Positions 34,545 through 46,839 of a stretch of 64,000 nucleotides of DNA are shown in pieces (the first letter of the stretch is position 1; every line of letters begins with the position of its first letter). Source of the DNA: Agelaius tricolor (Eukaryota > Chordata > Aves > Passeriformes > Icteridae); assembly GCA_023055355.1 (NCBI GenBank), contig JALJCS010000001.1, forward strand, positions 71,775,381 to 71,839,380, given 5' to 3'. A program made the position numbers and the translations under genes. The notes under the pieces are model-generated. The model made no database searches. It was not told the DNA's origin and worked only from the letters and a program-made list of their open reading frames with translations.

Positions 34545-34735
34545 AACAGCTCCTTTTCAGGATGGGCTCATTGCTATTCTGGATGTGGGCAAGGCATAGA
34601 TTTATACACTGACATAATGATCTGTTCTGATTCTTTCTTCATTACTTTTCTAATGCATCCTAACATTTTATTTGCTTTTTTGACTGCTGCCAAGAATTAG
34701 GATGAGGTTTCCAGAGAACTGTAAATATCCAACTG
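34545..34735 (-). mobile_element. Ancient CR1-type LINE fragment, antisense
   Basis: The plus strand reads TTTATACACTGACATAATGA, then a TTTTCTAATGCATCCTAACA block, TTTTATTTGCTTTTTTGACT and CCAGAGAACTGTAAATATCC. I recognise this order from old amniote CR1 copies in reverse complement ('CCTAACATTCTGTTTGC', then 'TTTTTTGACTGC', then 'CAGAGAACTATCCA'). It is more divergent than the other CR1 copies and lacks the 3' terminal repeats. Boundaries are approximate, and the call rests on memory of the family. Confidence 0.6.
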
Positions 34736-35249
34736 CAAAGTTGTGGCAAACTATTTTTGCATGTACTGTCCCTGATCTACTTTTGTTGAATTTTAGCTCA
34801 GCTGATATTAGTAGGACAATTTCAGAGATATACTGGCATAACAGACAGGCCTCTGAAGAAATGCTATAAATGCATTTGGAATGAAGAGTGTCATGTGAAT
34901 GTGCTGCATTTAAACTAGGTGAAGGCAATTTAAAGAAACAAAATTTTGCTCTGACTCTGGGAGCTGGACCTGAAAGCACCCACGTTTGCAAGAAGACAGT
35001 TCTTGCTACTGCAGACTCCAATCCTGCCTTGCCCAAACTTCTCACCTAAACATGAAGGAGTTTTACTACAAAAGTGAGAAGAGATGAAAGGAGATCCATG
35101 CCTGCCAAGCTAAGCACAGATGAAAAGAAACTCCTTACTGCAAGGAACTTCTGATCTAAGTAATATAGAAAGAAACAGAAAGATGGGAACAGGAACAACA
35201 GCAGCACAAACAAATCAATGCCATAATATGGGCACCACAATACAAAATA
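34736..35249. other. Unique non-coding DNA between two CR1 fragments
   Basis: No gene recognised. A 125-codon minus-strand frame (34668-35045) begins inside the ancient CR1 fragment and resembles no protein. The left part may hold further eroded CR1. Confidence 0.5.
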
Positions 35250-35727
35250 GATATTGAGCTATTAGAGAGTGTCCAAAGGAGGGCAATGGAGATGGTGAAG
35301 GACCTTGAGGGGAAGCCATGTGAGGAGCAGCTGAGGTCATTTGGTCTGCTGAGCCTGGAGAAGAGGAGGCTGAGGGAAGACCTCACTGCAGTTACAGAAT
35401 CCTGTTGAGGAGAAGCAGAGGGGCAGGCACTGTTCTCTGCTCTGTGGTGACAGTGATGAGACCCAAAAGAATGGATTGATGTGCCAGGACAGGTTTCTGT
35501 TGGCTGTTAGGAAAAGGTTCTGCCCCTAGAGGATGGCTGGGCACTGGAACAGCTCCCCAGGGAAGTGTTCACAGCACCAGCCTGACAGAGTTCAAGAAGT
35601 GTTTGGACATCTCTCTCAGGCACAGGGTGTGACCTGACCCTGGGGATGGTCCTGTGCAGGGCCAGGAGTTGGACTCAATGATCCTTGTGGGTCCCTTCCA
35701 ACTCAGCATATTCTGTGATTTTGTGTT
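35250..35727 (+). mobile_element. CR1 LINE 3' region, sense (about 480 bp)
   Basis: The most complete CR1 here, running in family order. It has GTCCAAAGGAGGGCAATGGA, a GACCTTGAGGGGAAGCCATG block, CTGGAGAAGAGGAGGCTGAG, a GGGCAGGCACTGTTCTCTGC block, GTTAGGAAAAGGTTCTGCCC and CCAGGGAAGTGTTCACAGCA. It closes with GACTCAATGATCCTTGTGGG, TCCCTTCCAACTCAGCATAT and TTCTGTGATTTTGTG. The 3' end identifies the 'CCTTGTGGGTCCC' subfamily, also present in antisense at 51975. No reading frame is intact. Confidence 0.94.
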
Positions 35728-38559
35728 CTGAAAACAGAAAACAGCTGGAGTTCTGCCAGAAGAACAACCTGAGCTTAAAGATGGCAATGGAGAGAAGATG
35801 GAATACCAAAATACAAAGAAACTCTGAGAGACTGGCATCAAGGGTTCTGGATTTCACAGCTGCAGGGGAAAATAGTGTTGGGAGCTATGAAAAGTATATC
35901 AAAATAGTCTGTAATGCCATGGAGCCCAGAAAGAGTTGCATTATTAACCCTTAAAGCAGTGGGGCAGCTGAAGCTTAGAGGGACAAGGAATGTGTGTCCC
36001 CAAGATTGCATTTATTCTCAAAGGCAGGTAAGTGACATCTCATCTGATACCACAGCAATGATAAACAGAGACAAGAAGCTGCAGTGCTGGAGGGATTTAT
36101 TGTTATTCCCCTTTGTTTCCTCATCCCTGGCAGAGATGCAAAGTGTGTTCACTGTTCCTGATCCTGCCTTCCTGGAGAGTGGGAGGAAAAGGATTACTCT
36201 GCAGCACTGGGCAACAACAGCTGTCCCTGCAGCAGGAGGAAGCCATGGTTCACATCTTCCCAGCAAATTTCAAAGTTTCTTCTAGTCCAGTTCTGCCTAT
36301 TTTTCCCCACAACAGGGTTGGATAAAGCTTTTAAAAAATAGCAGTTCATCAGATGAACAGATTTGGAGGATGGAAGGGTGTCCACACTTAATTTTCTGAA
36401 TGCCATCATGTCACGGACTGTGTGATGTAAATCCAAAAGCTCCAGGAAAAAACATCTTGTCCACTGGCAGTGCAGACTTCCTCAAGGTCTAGGAAGGAAA
36501 GGGGCTCCTATTGCCCTGTTAGTAGCAGAGCGCTATTCTTTACTGCTCTGGGATGAGTTTTAGCAACTCATGAATGGTGAGAGAGTTTTCCAGAATTTGA
36601 GCCCACTACATGTGGTACTACAGAAAACCATCTCCCACCTGCTCTCCAGCACAATCCAGCAGCTTCCTTGATTACCCATCAAATCAGTCATTTAGCAAAT
36701 TTCATGTCATGCTGACCAGCTGCATCTGGCATCACAGCTCATTTGGTAAAAAAGAAACTGTGCTGTTGCAGCTCAGTCAAAGAGAGAACATCTGGCTCAT
36801 CAAGCCAAGCAAACCAGACACTATCAACATGGCACATTCTCCATCTTCATCATCACTGCAGCCTCTTCCTCTTGCTGTTACCTAAAACATCTGAAACATC
36901 CCTGTTATGTGAAAGAGTGAAGCAATGATTTACAAATCGGGAGTAACAGCTCAATTTGTTTTCATCTCCCTCTTTTCAGAAGCTTCCCCTTGTGATAAAA
37001 TAGAAAGGCACATGATCCTGGGGAAATAGTGAGTCAGTCTGAGCCTCCCTGCCCCTGTTCTGTTCCCCATGATTAGGAATCAATACTTTGGCTGGTAGCA
37101 TTCATTGGCTCTTTGGTGAAGACAAGGAAGCACAGGCCCACTGCAAGGTCACCTTGAATTCAGTTCACAACCTCTTCATTTCCTCTTCTGCCTTCATTAA
37201 TTGATTTTTTTTTCCTTCTTATGAACCTAGTCCCTTGCAAAAAGAGCTTTTTTGTTCTCTCCCTCACCCAAGACTCCACAGCCTACCCAGTTTTGTTTGC
37301 ATTGTTTCTCTATTTTACCATAGGTAGTGCTAAAGGACAGGAGGAGAATGTGTTGCAATGATCACACAAATTTACTGTGGCCTTTTTTTTAAATTCCATT
37401 AGCATAGAGTTTTTTGGGAACAATCCTGAGTTTTACAAGCTATTTGTTACCATAAGGCTTAGTTCTTCTCCAGACCTTTTTCTCCAAAGATCTGAAAATG
37501 CTCAACAAATGTCAATTAATTAAGCAGCCTCCATGAAGAAAGTTTCATAATATTAATTTTAAAATGAGAAAACTAGAGCAATGAAAGTATAGTTGCTTAT
37601 TACTAGCTAATAGAGAAATTAGAAATAGAGCTTTGGAGTCTCCCAAACCTTGTATTTTAATAGATTGCATCTATCTTCAATATTACTTATAATATGATTT
37701 TTTTACCTCGTATTTCTAAAATTATATCTCCCCTTCCTTCTTCGGTACAACAGAAACATCTTCCTTTTCCTCATAACAAACACCATGCAAGTGCAGTACT
37801 CCCCACAAACAAAAGGAAGCCTCTCACATAAATAAAAGGAATCCATCTTCAGCCTTTCTCTCACCTCTTTTCCAAAGCCTTTCTGGTTACTGGACAAGCC
37901 AAAATCAGAACAATGCATTATTACAAATCCCAGCAGGGAAATTAGTGCATTAAAATCCTGAGTTTATGAACAAATGCTTCTTTCTGCTTGTAGAGCACAG
38001 GTGGAACATGTAGCCTGCAGACACAGACTCTATCACCACATTCAGACACCTAAAGCCTTTCATGTGTCTGGAATCAAATCCCACAGGTATCTGTGCCATC
38101 CATCCACCCTCTAAAGTGTGCTTGGGAGGAAGCAAGGGACGTGGGGGAGGAGAGCTGAAGCCCAGGCTGAGCCACACAGCCTGCAGCACCTCGTGGTCCA
38201 GTCCTTTCCTCCATTTCATGGGCTGCGGTGCACAGCTTTTTGGGAAGTCACTACTGAAAAATACAACTGTTCAAATTTATGCCACTCACACTCAGTTGTT
38301 CCCTCATCCCCAGCATCTCTAGAAACACTGCCTCAGAAAGGAGACCCCTGGGGCTGAGGCTGATGGCAGAACACAGAACCTGTGCTCCAAACCACTGCTA
38401 AGGGGAGGGGTTTTCCAGCAGGTTTCAGATGCTTGTGCTCAGAGCAATCTCCCTCTATAGCTGCCTCTTTAGGCAGGGACTGGTGGGCATCACATCCAAT
38501 GTCTTGCTGAGGGTGGCCTCTCATCAGTGACTGACTTAAAAAATAAACACAAAGAAACA
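35728..38559. other. Unique non-coding DNA
   Basis: No gene recognised. Frames on opposite strands at 35.9-36.4 kb (123 and 82 codons) shadow each other. A C-, A- and G-mixed segment at 38.1-38.5 kb has short frames without family signatures. Confidence 0.5.
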
Positions 38560-38757
38560 GAATTTCACTCTTTGGATCCATTACCCCTTGCCCTGTCACT
38601 TCAGGCCTTTATAAAGTCTCTCTCTTGTCTTGTAGTCTCCCATCAGGCACTGGAAGGTGCCCTAAGTTCTCCCTGGAGCAATCTCTTCTCCAGGCTGAAC
38701 AATCCCAACTCTCTGAGCTTTTCTTTATAGGGAAGGTGCTCCATCATCCTTTTCTAC
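38560..38757 (-). mobile_element. CR1 LINE fragment, antisense, lacking its 3' end
   Basis: On the plus strand it has CCATTACCCCTTGCCCTGTC, then a CAGGCACTGGAAGGTGCCCT block, CCCTGGAGCAATCTCTTCTC, CCAGGCTGAACAATCCCAAC and GGGAAGGTGCTCCATCATCC. These are the reverse complement of the CR1 region about 200 to 400 bases from the 3' end. The 3' terminal part (expected to the left) is absent, although CR1 copies are normally truncated only at the 5' side. Confidence 0.88.
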
Positions 38758-39701
38758 ATGCTGCTACTGCACAGTGCTGGCTCCAAAGGCATTCATTTTA
38801 TTCTATTAAATGTGGACACTTCCACCCACAGCAGTTACGCCAGGATTCCTTCATATTCAAATGAGAGAAATAGGCATATTTAGGAGGGAATATATCTCAT
38901 CAGCTTTTGCTGATGTCTAAAATAGCTCAAATGAAATGCAGACTAGAAGAACCCATCTTTCTCCATTGATTAAAGAGGAAGCCTGAGGGGTTAGATCAGA
39001 TATAAATGTCAGCATTATAGGCAGCAAGATAGGTGAGATGAATCCCAAATTAACTTACCAGTCAGACATGATGGGCAATGATAGAAGAAAAGAGAAAATG
39101 AAGACATTCATGAAAAGATATACAGATAAACATTGCCTGGCTAGAAGTAGACCTCAAACCCATCCCATTTCAGCCCACCTCCTTGGCTCTTTCCCTGCAA
39201 CTTCAAACTAATTCTTTACAGCATAAGAGTGCATTATAAAATTCAGCACACAAATTCATACATAGAGATAAAATTTATATATACTTAATTTATGCTTTAA
39301 ATTAAGCCTGGTTTTTTACCCAGTGGGTTTCTGTTCCTGGAAATCAGCAAAACTGGTGTTTTGAAATCTGGTAATCAGGGAGGCACATAGGCAAATAAGC
39401 ATATCCTGATTTTAGTTTGGTGAATAAGTGTTATTTCACCTCCAAGTTTTCACATCCTTGCTACCCCTCGGGCCACTAATGTAATATTTCTTTTCAAGAA
39501 CTAATTCAAGAATTAAAATTTTACTAGCAACCTGTGTGATTGGTTGGATTAGCTGAGCAAGTGTAGATGACACAGGATTCACTGACTCACTCCCATCCAA
39601 AAATATGAAGAGTGATTGTGCTACTAAATAAATAATGGCCTTGGCTTTTCCTCAGGTGATATTACCACTGAGGTCAATGAATATTGATAGTCATTAAGAT
39701 A

Positions 39702-39766
39702 GACTATAATATAATAGTCCATATAGTATATATTAATATTCTATATAATTATATATTAATATAATG
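39702..39766. repeat. AT-rich simple sequence
   Basis: Almost only A and T, with repeated ATATA and TATTAATAT words. It is a low-complexity, easily melted patch. Confidence 0.8.
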
Positions 39767-40150
39767 TCTTTGCATATTTTAAAAAATACTCCATACAAAT
39801 TCAGTACATTCCATACATGCAAGGAGGAGCTGGGAAGCTTGGCCAAAAAGCTGCCTTATGCCAGTGTGGTTGGCAGAATGGAACTAGAAAATCATTGTTT
39901 CCAAACCCACATAAGGTGCACTTTTAAAATAAACAATGTTGGGAATATCCTCTGATCCTATCTGATATGCCCTGGCCTCATCCATAGAGCTAAACTTTTT
40001 GTTAACATCCAAAACATCAGTGGTCTTTCTGGAAGGAGCCTAAGTCTCAGGAACTGTCTGGGAATTGCCTAAACTAATTCTGGTTTGTTCAGTGAGGACA
40101 CTGGCATGGGCTGCTCTGACCACTTCATGCCCCAGTGAGCTGTGGAGCCT

Positions 40151-40170
40151 TTGCCCTTGCCCTTGCCCTG
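40151..40170. repeat. CCCTTG hexamer repeat, three units
   Basis: TTGCCCTTGCCCTTGCCCTG contains three CCCTTG-type hexamers in tandem. It is a minor microsatellite. Confidence 0.8.
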
Positions 40171-43100
40171 CTCAAAATACCAGGACAGGCAGAATCCACT
40201 TCTTTAACTCTTATGCCTCTATACACTTCAATTAGATACTTGGATTGCTCTAATTAGAGTTTTTCCCCCAGATCTTTCCCAAAAACTGAGAAAAGGATGA
40301 GAACCCATCAGGTCACACACTGAGATAAATGGGCTGCCCTGTACCTGTGCCTGCTGTGGGTGTTGGGCTGCTCAGAGTTTATTGCAAACCTTTCTGCCAG
40401 TGGTGAAACAGCACCTAGAGATTCTAGAGAGGAAATACAGGCTATGTGACTCATGATGAATTAATTAGTTATGCTCTTTTTTCCCCACACAGGATCAAAT
40501 TGGTGATTTGGGGTTGGTTGTGTTTTTGGGGGGTTTTTAATCTATCTTGTCTTTCAAGTAACTTTAATATTGCGTAGCATATGAAGATAGCAATTGATTC
40601 AGCTGTGAGACTCAAGCCCCAAAGAAGTTCACTGTTTTTTTACATTTAAATCCAGCTTCTGTCCCTTGTCTCTACTTAATAATTTGATTTTACCTACTGA
40701 AGTAATTATCTCTTTGGGTTTTCTTTTTCTACTGTTTTTCCAAAGTGAATATTGGCATTGCCTGTTGCAATAACTGCCCCTGTAGCTGCTTGTCACAACT
40801 GACTGGGCAGCTGTCAGGTCAGTCACAAATTCACAACATATTCTCCCCCTCCGACTCCATTCCATACATGTGCAAAGATGATTTTGCAGAGGGAATTCAA
40901 AATGAGACCACTATCTCACACTGCAGGATGACAGGTGAGCTTTCCAAGATGCTGCAGTCCCAAAGGTGGTTTAATCACAACTTTGCTCTGTACCATGAAA
41001 TACAATTATTTTATAGCCAACCAATTTCAGAAATGCTGAAGTTAGTCTAAAGCAGTGGCTGTGCTGGGCTTCCATCTGAGGCAGGAGGATTTTAAATTGA
41101 TGTGCCTGCAGGCACTACTACAGGTAGATGATTTTTGTGGAATGGCTTTTGCATTCCTCCTTCTGTAAATGCTGAATGCTCTGATTAGGTTTTAGCTGCT
41201 CCCAAAAAGGGGCAAATCCCTTCCCTCTTATCCTGCCCACCAGAAACCAAGTTCAGTAAGGTGGAACCTTACTGAAGAAAACCAGCAGAAACCCCCAGCT
41301 GGGCTTAGCCCTGGTGGTGTCCCCCAACAAAGTTCTCTGAAGGGGATCTCCACATCCCTCCTGTGACCTCAGGGCCCTGAGCACCCAGATCCCCAGAGGG
41401 GAAGGGATGTACTCAGGGCTCTGACATCACACAAGAGCCAGCAGTTGATGAAACAGGACAGGAGTAATGGGGTTTGGATTGAGAGAGGTGTGCAGAGTGC
41501 AAAGGTGCTTCCCCTGGTGACCCCCTCCCTTCATGACCCATCTCTGCAGAACTGCAGTTATTGAGTGAGCAGCTCATGAAGGAGCAGGGGTGAGCAGGTC
41601 ATTGCCATTAAACCCCTTAATGAACTGGGTCCTTTTCTTCTTCATAACTTATGAAGACTGATTTTCATATTTTGTTATTCTGTGACTGCCTTTGACAACA
41701 TTCTTCACCCCCAGGGACCACTTGAAAATTGGCTGATGCAACTGCTGTTTCAAACTTTCAGTCTAAATAATATGCTCTTGGTTCCTTATCCCATCACAGA
41801 ATAGCTTTGCTGCTCAGTGGAAGAACTAACTCATAATCCTCACAGGAATTTTTTGGGTGGCTGCTCAAAGTTTTCTGATAATGGTAGCCATGAAAGAGCA
41901 ATTCTTTGAAGTATATGCTGCCTTCCCTTTCACAAAAGTGTTAGATTGGAAGCAACCTTATAGAAAAGGTCTTTGCCAAATTCTGACATGGTCTGTGTGT
42001 TCCTTGCAGCCTCTTCTCCTTCCTGCAGTATTTTGAATCCTTCACTTTTTGTACTAAAGGAGCAGGAAGCTGCTTGGGCTATGAGGAAAACCCTGCAGAA
42101 TGCTGTACATATCCATGCATTATCCAGTTTTTCTGGAAAATAACTTAAAGGAAATTACCTCCTCCTATGAAATGTGAGTTGTTTCTCTGCCTGAAGAGTG
42201 TCAATGTCTGAAAAATTTGAGAAGAGATTTTAGTGGCACGCAGAGTGCCAAGAAGAATTTAAACAGTATGAGACAATGCATTTTTTGGTGCTCTTTCTAC
42301 ATCTGTTGGTGGTTTTGCTCTTTGTGCTTGTTTTTCTGTAGGATTTCTAAATCATGTTGCTGTATTTTTGTATCTATATAAATACATAAATCTGAGTATC
42401 TGTCAGACTCCCTGGAGCTTGTCTTATAAACAAATTATAAACAAAGAACTTAATATCTCTATAACTAACACATTCCACCTAACTGTTCTCTGATAGGGAG
42501 CAAAATAAAGCTGTGCCATACATTTTAAAAAATATCTTTGGGAATTCTTATGTCCTAGGTCATGATAGTACCTTTCAGAGGGATTTATCTGTAAGTATTC
42601 ACTTTGCTTCATTGATCTCTTTAATTTCTTTCACCATAAGACCCATAAAATTTCCCACATCCAGACACCCATATCTCTGTATACTTTATTTCTGTCTGCA
42701 GACTGATACTCTTATATCTACCTTCCCCAGATATCTGTGCCTGAGCTATTGGCCACCTTCTTCTTCATCTGCAAATTCTCTGGGTAAGAAAAGGGGATTT
42801 CTGTGTGTTTTTTTCCAGCATGTTATAACACAGCACAATGAAAGGCACCAAACGGGGCTCCTTTGTGATAGAGCAGTGTAAAAAATACCCGGTGCTTGGC
42901 TGAATTCTATTTTCTACCTCTGCAAAAGCAGATGCATAACTAGGAGCATAACTAGAATGTTCTCAGTGTTGTTTTCTAGTTCTGCTCTACCAAACACAGC
43001 TTGGTCCTGATTGATCTGAGATTTTAGTTTGGTGCTTCAGGGTGAAGCTGGTTCCTCTTTCCAGGGAGCTCATAACAGTCCTTTCTCTTTGCATCCTCAG

Positions 43101-43227
43101 CTTCAATCAGTCCCTGGAAGCACTGATGAGCCTTCCACTTCCTGAATTGCACAGACTTCTGAATTACACAGACTCGTGAAATACCAAGAGTTTGGTTTCT
43201 TTTATCACTTCTAGGACCCAGCCTTTC

Positions 43228-43445
43228 TATAGAGTAGAATCAGTAAGGCTGGAAAATAATAAATTCCAACTGTTAACCCAGCACTGCCAAGGCCAACACT
43301 AAACCGTGCCACATCTACACATCTTTTACAACCCTCCAGGGATGGTGACTCCATCACTTCCCTGGGAAGACTGTTCCAATGTTTTGGTGAATGTGTTTTT
43401 CCTGATATCAAATCTAAACCTTCCCTTGTGCAAGTTAAACCACTC
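43228..43445 (-). mobile_element. CR1 LINE 3' fragment, antisense
   Basis: The plus strand shows TAGAGTAGAATCAGTAAGGC, AAATTCCAACTGTTAACCCA, GTGCCACATCTACACATCTT, a CCTCCAGGGATGGTGACTCC block and CTTCCCTGGGAAGACTGTTC. It then shows TGATATCAAATCTAAACCTT and CCCTTGTGCAAGTTAAACCA. This is the reverse complement of the CR1 subfamily with 'GTCAACCCA..CACC' and 'GATGGTGACTCC' blocks. Similarity may continue weakly to about 43.5 kb. Open frames here (43211-43516 minus, 43306-43524 plus) are repeat translations. Confidence 0.9.
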
Positions 43446-44140
43446 ACCTGCCCTTCAAACTTGGAGGGCATCATTGCCCTGTCCCAACAATTTCTGCGCC
43501 TTTGCTCAAGGAGCACTCAATTAAGATCCATGTTCTGCCACTCAGCAGGTTCTAAAGCAAATCCATGCAAGCATTTTACGTCGTTGACATCCCTGTTTTA
43601 CAATCCATCATGCTGTTTCAGTGGCAACTGGAGCAAGTTTTCCTTCAGTTGCCTTCACTGCCAGCTAAGGTCCCATTCTCCCCTGTAGTTGGATATGAAG
43701 CAGAGATAAAATCTTGCAGTTTGATTGTTTGCTTTCTTAGAGGGAAGAAGTAAAGGCAGCCTTGCTGTCAGTGTTTGTGTGGCTGCTTCTCCCATCCTTT
43801 TTACCTTAATCAATCTTCAGGACCAGTTTCACACAAATTTGACAGAGGAGCAAAAGCTTCAGGTACATCAATCTTCTGGAATTCTCATGAAAAAAAACAC
43901 TAAGGGAATGACTCTGTCAGTGTCCCTTCATATGGAAGATTAGAGTACAAGACAAATTTTTCATGCAGTTTAGATGCAAAGACCTTGGACAGTGGTAAAG
44001 ACTGAGGACATGCTTGAATCTTATTAAACAGCAGAGTTGCTCAATGCACAAAATTTTAGGAAATTAGGCTTCATAAGTTTTGCTAGTCACAGAAAGCTTG
44101 TAAAATTGCAGATTCTGTCTGTGCTATCCATAAGTATAGG

Positions 44141-44268
44141 GAATATATAAAATATATCATAATATATAACAATTATATATTTTATAGATATTTATATATA
44201 TAATATATAATATAAAAATTTTATATATATGTAATATTTATTTATATATATAAAAATATAGATATAAT
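44141..44268. repeat. AT-rich simple repeat, about 130 bp
   Basis: Imperfect TATATA and ATATTTATA words with fewer than ten G or C bases. It has many internal inverted repeats (such as ATATATAA/TTATATAT), and its length is likely polymorphic. Confidence 0.9.
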
Positions 44269-44442
44269 CAGAACACACTAAAATGACAGGAAAGTTCTAT
44301 TTTAAAGTGGCTGTGCTATGAACTCCCAGCTGGAAGGATTTTTTTTATCTATCAAATGTTTTTGTTGCTTGTGACAAATGTGGACACATTTCCTGGAGAA
44401 CTGGTTTCTAAAAAAGCAATGCAATAAAAACTGTTTATCCCA

Positions 44443-44485
44443 GAATCACTGAATTGACTAGGTTGGTTGGGGCATTGAGACAATG
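44443..44485 (-). mobile_element. Possible short CR1 3' end, antisense
   Basis: CAGAATCACTGAATTGACTA followed by GGTTGGTTGGGG resembles the reverse complement of a CR1 3' end ('CAGAATCA' then 'AGGTTGGAAAAGA'). Similarity stops within about 40 bases, so chance or extreme truncation are both possible. Confidence 0.35.
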
Positions 44486-46747
44486 AAGTAAAGCCTTGAA
44501 TACCACATATGACCAAGCAGTGATTATTCCCAAATGAGAAATAAATAATTCATGGCATCATGGTACTCATGGAGATGACAAGGGTCAATCCAAGCTGGGC
44601 CTGTGCACCATCATGGAATTGATCAAGGCAAATGATCCAGTGAAGAACACCATGTTACCTCCAGGTATTTTCTATGTGTATAATTTCTCCATTCTGTTTA
44701 TAAAAGATTTAGAAATGATCTTCAAAACTAAGCCTGGAAACACAATCATAACTCTACTGGATGTCAAAAATAATTGTATCAATAGAGACACAGTGATCTG
44801 ACATGTAGTAATTTCCCTCAAATCTCATTCCAGCTAGTCACCAGCTTTTGTGCTATAATTACCTGCCTTTCTATCTCTACTAACCACAGGGGCTACAAAT
44901 GTTATTACTTCTGTTCTGATTAAGTACCCTGCTCTGCTCAGATACCAACTGCCGTTTTTTCTTTGAAATTGTCTAATCAGCTAACATAATGAAGTTATAT
45001 CCAGAGCAGTTTCCAAACTCTGCTTAGCTTGAGGCTCTCTGGTTCTGCTTTAGAACCAAAGTCCCAGTGAAAGCAAAAGCTTGTCTATTTTTCTAGCTGC
45101 CAATAAGAATGTCTAAGAAATGGTATTTCCTTTCTCTGCAAGTTTTGACTCACTTTTTACCCAAAAACTACAGCTATATAAAAAACCTCCAGTCTTTTTG
45201 ATCAGATATTGTCTGATTCTCAGCTTTGTGCTCTTTGTAGGAACTAAAATATATATATTAACCTTCCTTTCCTCCTCAAAATAATATAATTGCAAAGATA
45301 AATAAATCATACAGCATGTTAGGAATGACACAGAAAATTATTTGTGGATAAAGATATGCATTTTACCTGGCATCTTCTAAGTTTTTGCACTTACACATAG
45401 TGGAGGCCAGGCAGGTTTTGGTGTGACAATTCCCAAATGTGTGGGAACAAAAGCCATGGGACAAATGCAATAAGATACCTGAGGATGCCAATTTTTAGAG
45501 GCACAAGATATTGCTTAAAACTACTTATTTTCTGGACCATCATAAAAACCTCTGACAGTGAGTTATCTGCAAACTTTGGCCAAATTTCAGTCATGGAGGT
45601 GTCTGAAGGAATTGAATAATCTTGAGATATCTGCAATGATGGACTCAAGGGGCAAGAATGAGTCAGCATCAGAGTAGGGACAAATCAGGACAATTGCCTG
45701 AGCAGTCACCAGCACCCAGTTCAATGTCATGAAACACTGATTTCCTTCTCTTCTGAATTTGAAAGCCAGTCTGACAGGAGAGTTTCCTCCATTTGCTCTG
45801 CTGCTTCATCACTGGGGGAGGAAAGAACAAAGATATTATTGTCAAAATCTCTGAGGTTCTGCACAGGAATGGCAGCACCTCTACCATCTCTATCCCATTC
45901 CTCAGGCATTTCTTTTTCCTTAAGAGTCATTTTTAGTGTCTAAATTCATGTTGGACCTGCAATCTGAATCCATATATCTTGCAATCGCTGCCAAAGACTG
46001 CCATGGGAAGATTTGTTTGCGGTAAGGAAAACCATAATTTGCTTTACTGCCAGAGAAAATTTATAAAGGAGTTTTCTCCTTTTCTGAACCCAGATCATTA
46101 AATAATGATATTTTTTCTTTTATTTTAGCAAATCTTGTCCATATATCTGAAGATATGCATGCATTAAGGATTATCACTGCATCTGAACAGAATACATACA
46201 GGACAGTGAAAAAGGATTTATAGAATCATAATTTGAGTTACAAATGCTCAAAGATTTTTCTTCCAAAAGAATTAATAAAGCAGGAATGAGAGACTGGGTT
46301 TGTGACATTAATTCATAATAATGCCAAATCCCTATCTGAAAATAAAAATCCATATTCAGCAGAGCATTTGCTTTAAATGACAGCTTGAAAGGGTTTCCCT
46401 CTGGAACATGTAAACAGGAAGATCCCCAGCCTGTCTTCTTCCTGTCTCAGAAATTGTGAGCAGATCAAGAAAAACGTGGAAGTGAAACAAACCTTTCCCC
46501 AACTGTTCCAAGCCTATTTTCTCCATGTAATGCCTGTCAAGTTCTTAGTAAAGCTAAAGGGATTTATTTGAATTTGAATCTGAGCAAGTACTGAACACCT
46601 CATTTCATCTTAATTGTATGGATTGAATTCTGCAGCTAAAATGGGCCTCACAGTTGTTAAGTAAACTGAAATGCTCCTGTAATTGATTGCAATGAACCTG
46701 CATGGTTTGTGCTTTATTCAAAAAGAACTGGTAGTATGTCTTGTCTT

Positions 46748-46839
46748 CTACTGGAAGCTTCCCTGCCCATGGCAGAGTGGTTGGAACTAGATGGTCTTTG
46801 AGGTCCCTTTCAACCCAAACCACTCTGTGAATCTGTGAG
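46748..46839 (+). mobile_element. CR1 LINE 3' fragment, sense
   Basis: It has CTTCCCTGCCCATGGCAGAG, TGGTTGGAACTAGATGGTCT, GAGGTCCCTTTCAACCCAAA and CCACTCTGTGAATCTGTGAG. This is the last 90 bases of CR1, severely 5'-truncated. Confidence 0.92.

Larger units (their letters stand above)
38758..43227. other. 4.5 kb of unique non-coding DNA
   Basis: No gene recognised. It contains an AT-only patch (39702-39766), a perfect 9-bp stem CTTAATTTA / TAAATTAAG (39284-39306), three CCCTTG units (40151-40170) and a GC-richer segment at about 41.26-41.6 kb. A cysteine-rich frame at 40745-41050 matches no domain I know. A weak 'TTGGAAGCAACCTTATAGA' stretch at 41.95 kb is not convincing as CR1. Confidence 0.5.
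43446..46747. other. Unique non-coding DNA with an AT microsatellite
   Basis: No gene recognised. It contains a long AT-rich simple repeat (44141-44268) and a possible tiny CR1 end (44443-44485). A C/T-balanced segment at 45.4-46.0 kb has short shadow frames on both strands. Confidence 0.5.

Noticed and set aside
41945..42000. Possible CR1 piece (AGATTGGAAGCAACCTTATA)
   Set aside because: No terminal repeats and no downstream family blocks. The short similarity can be chance.
43211..43524. Frames of 101 and 72 codons on opposite strands
   Set aside because: They coincide with an antisense CR1 and are translations of the repeat.
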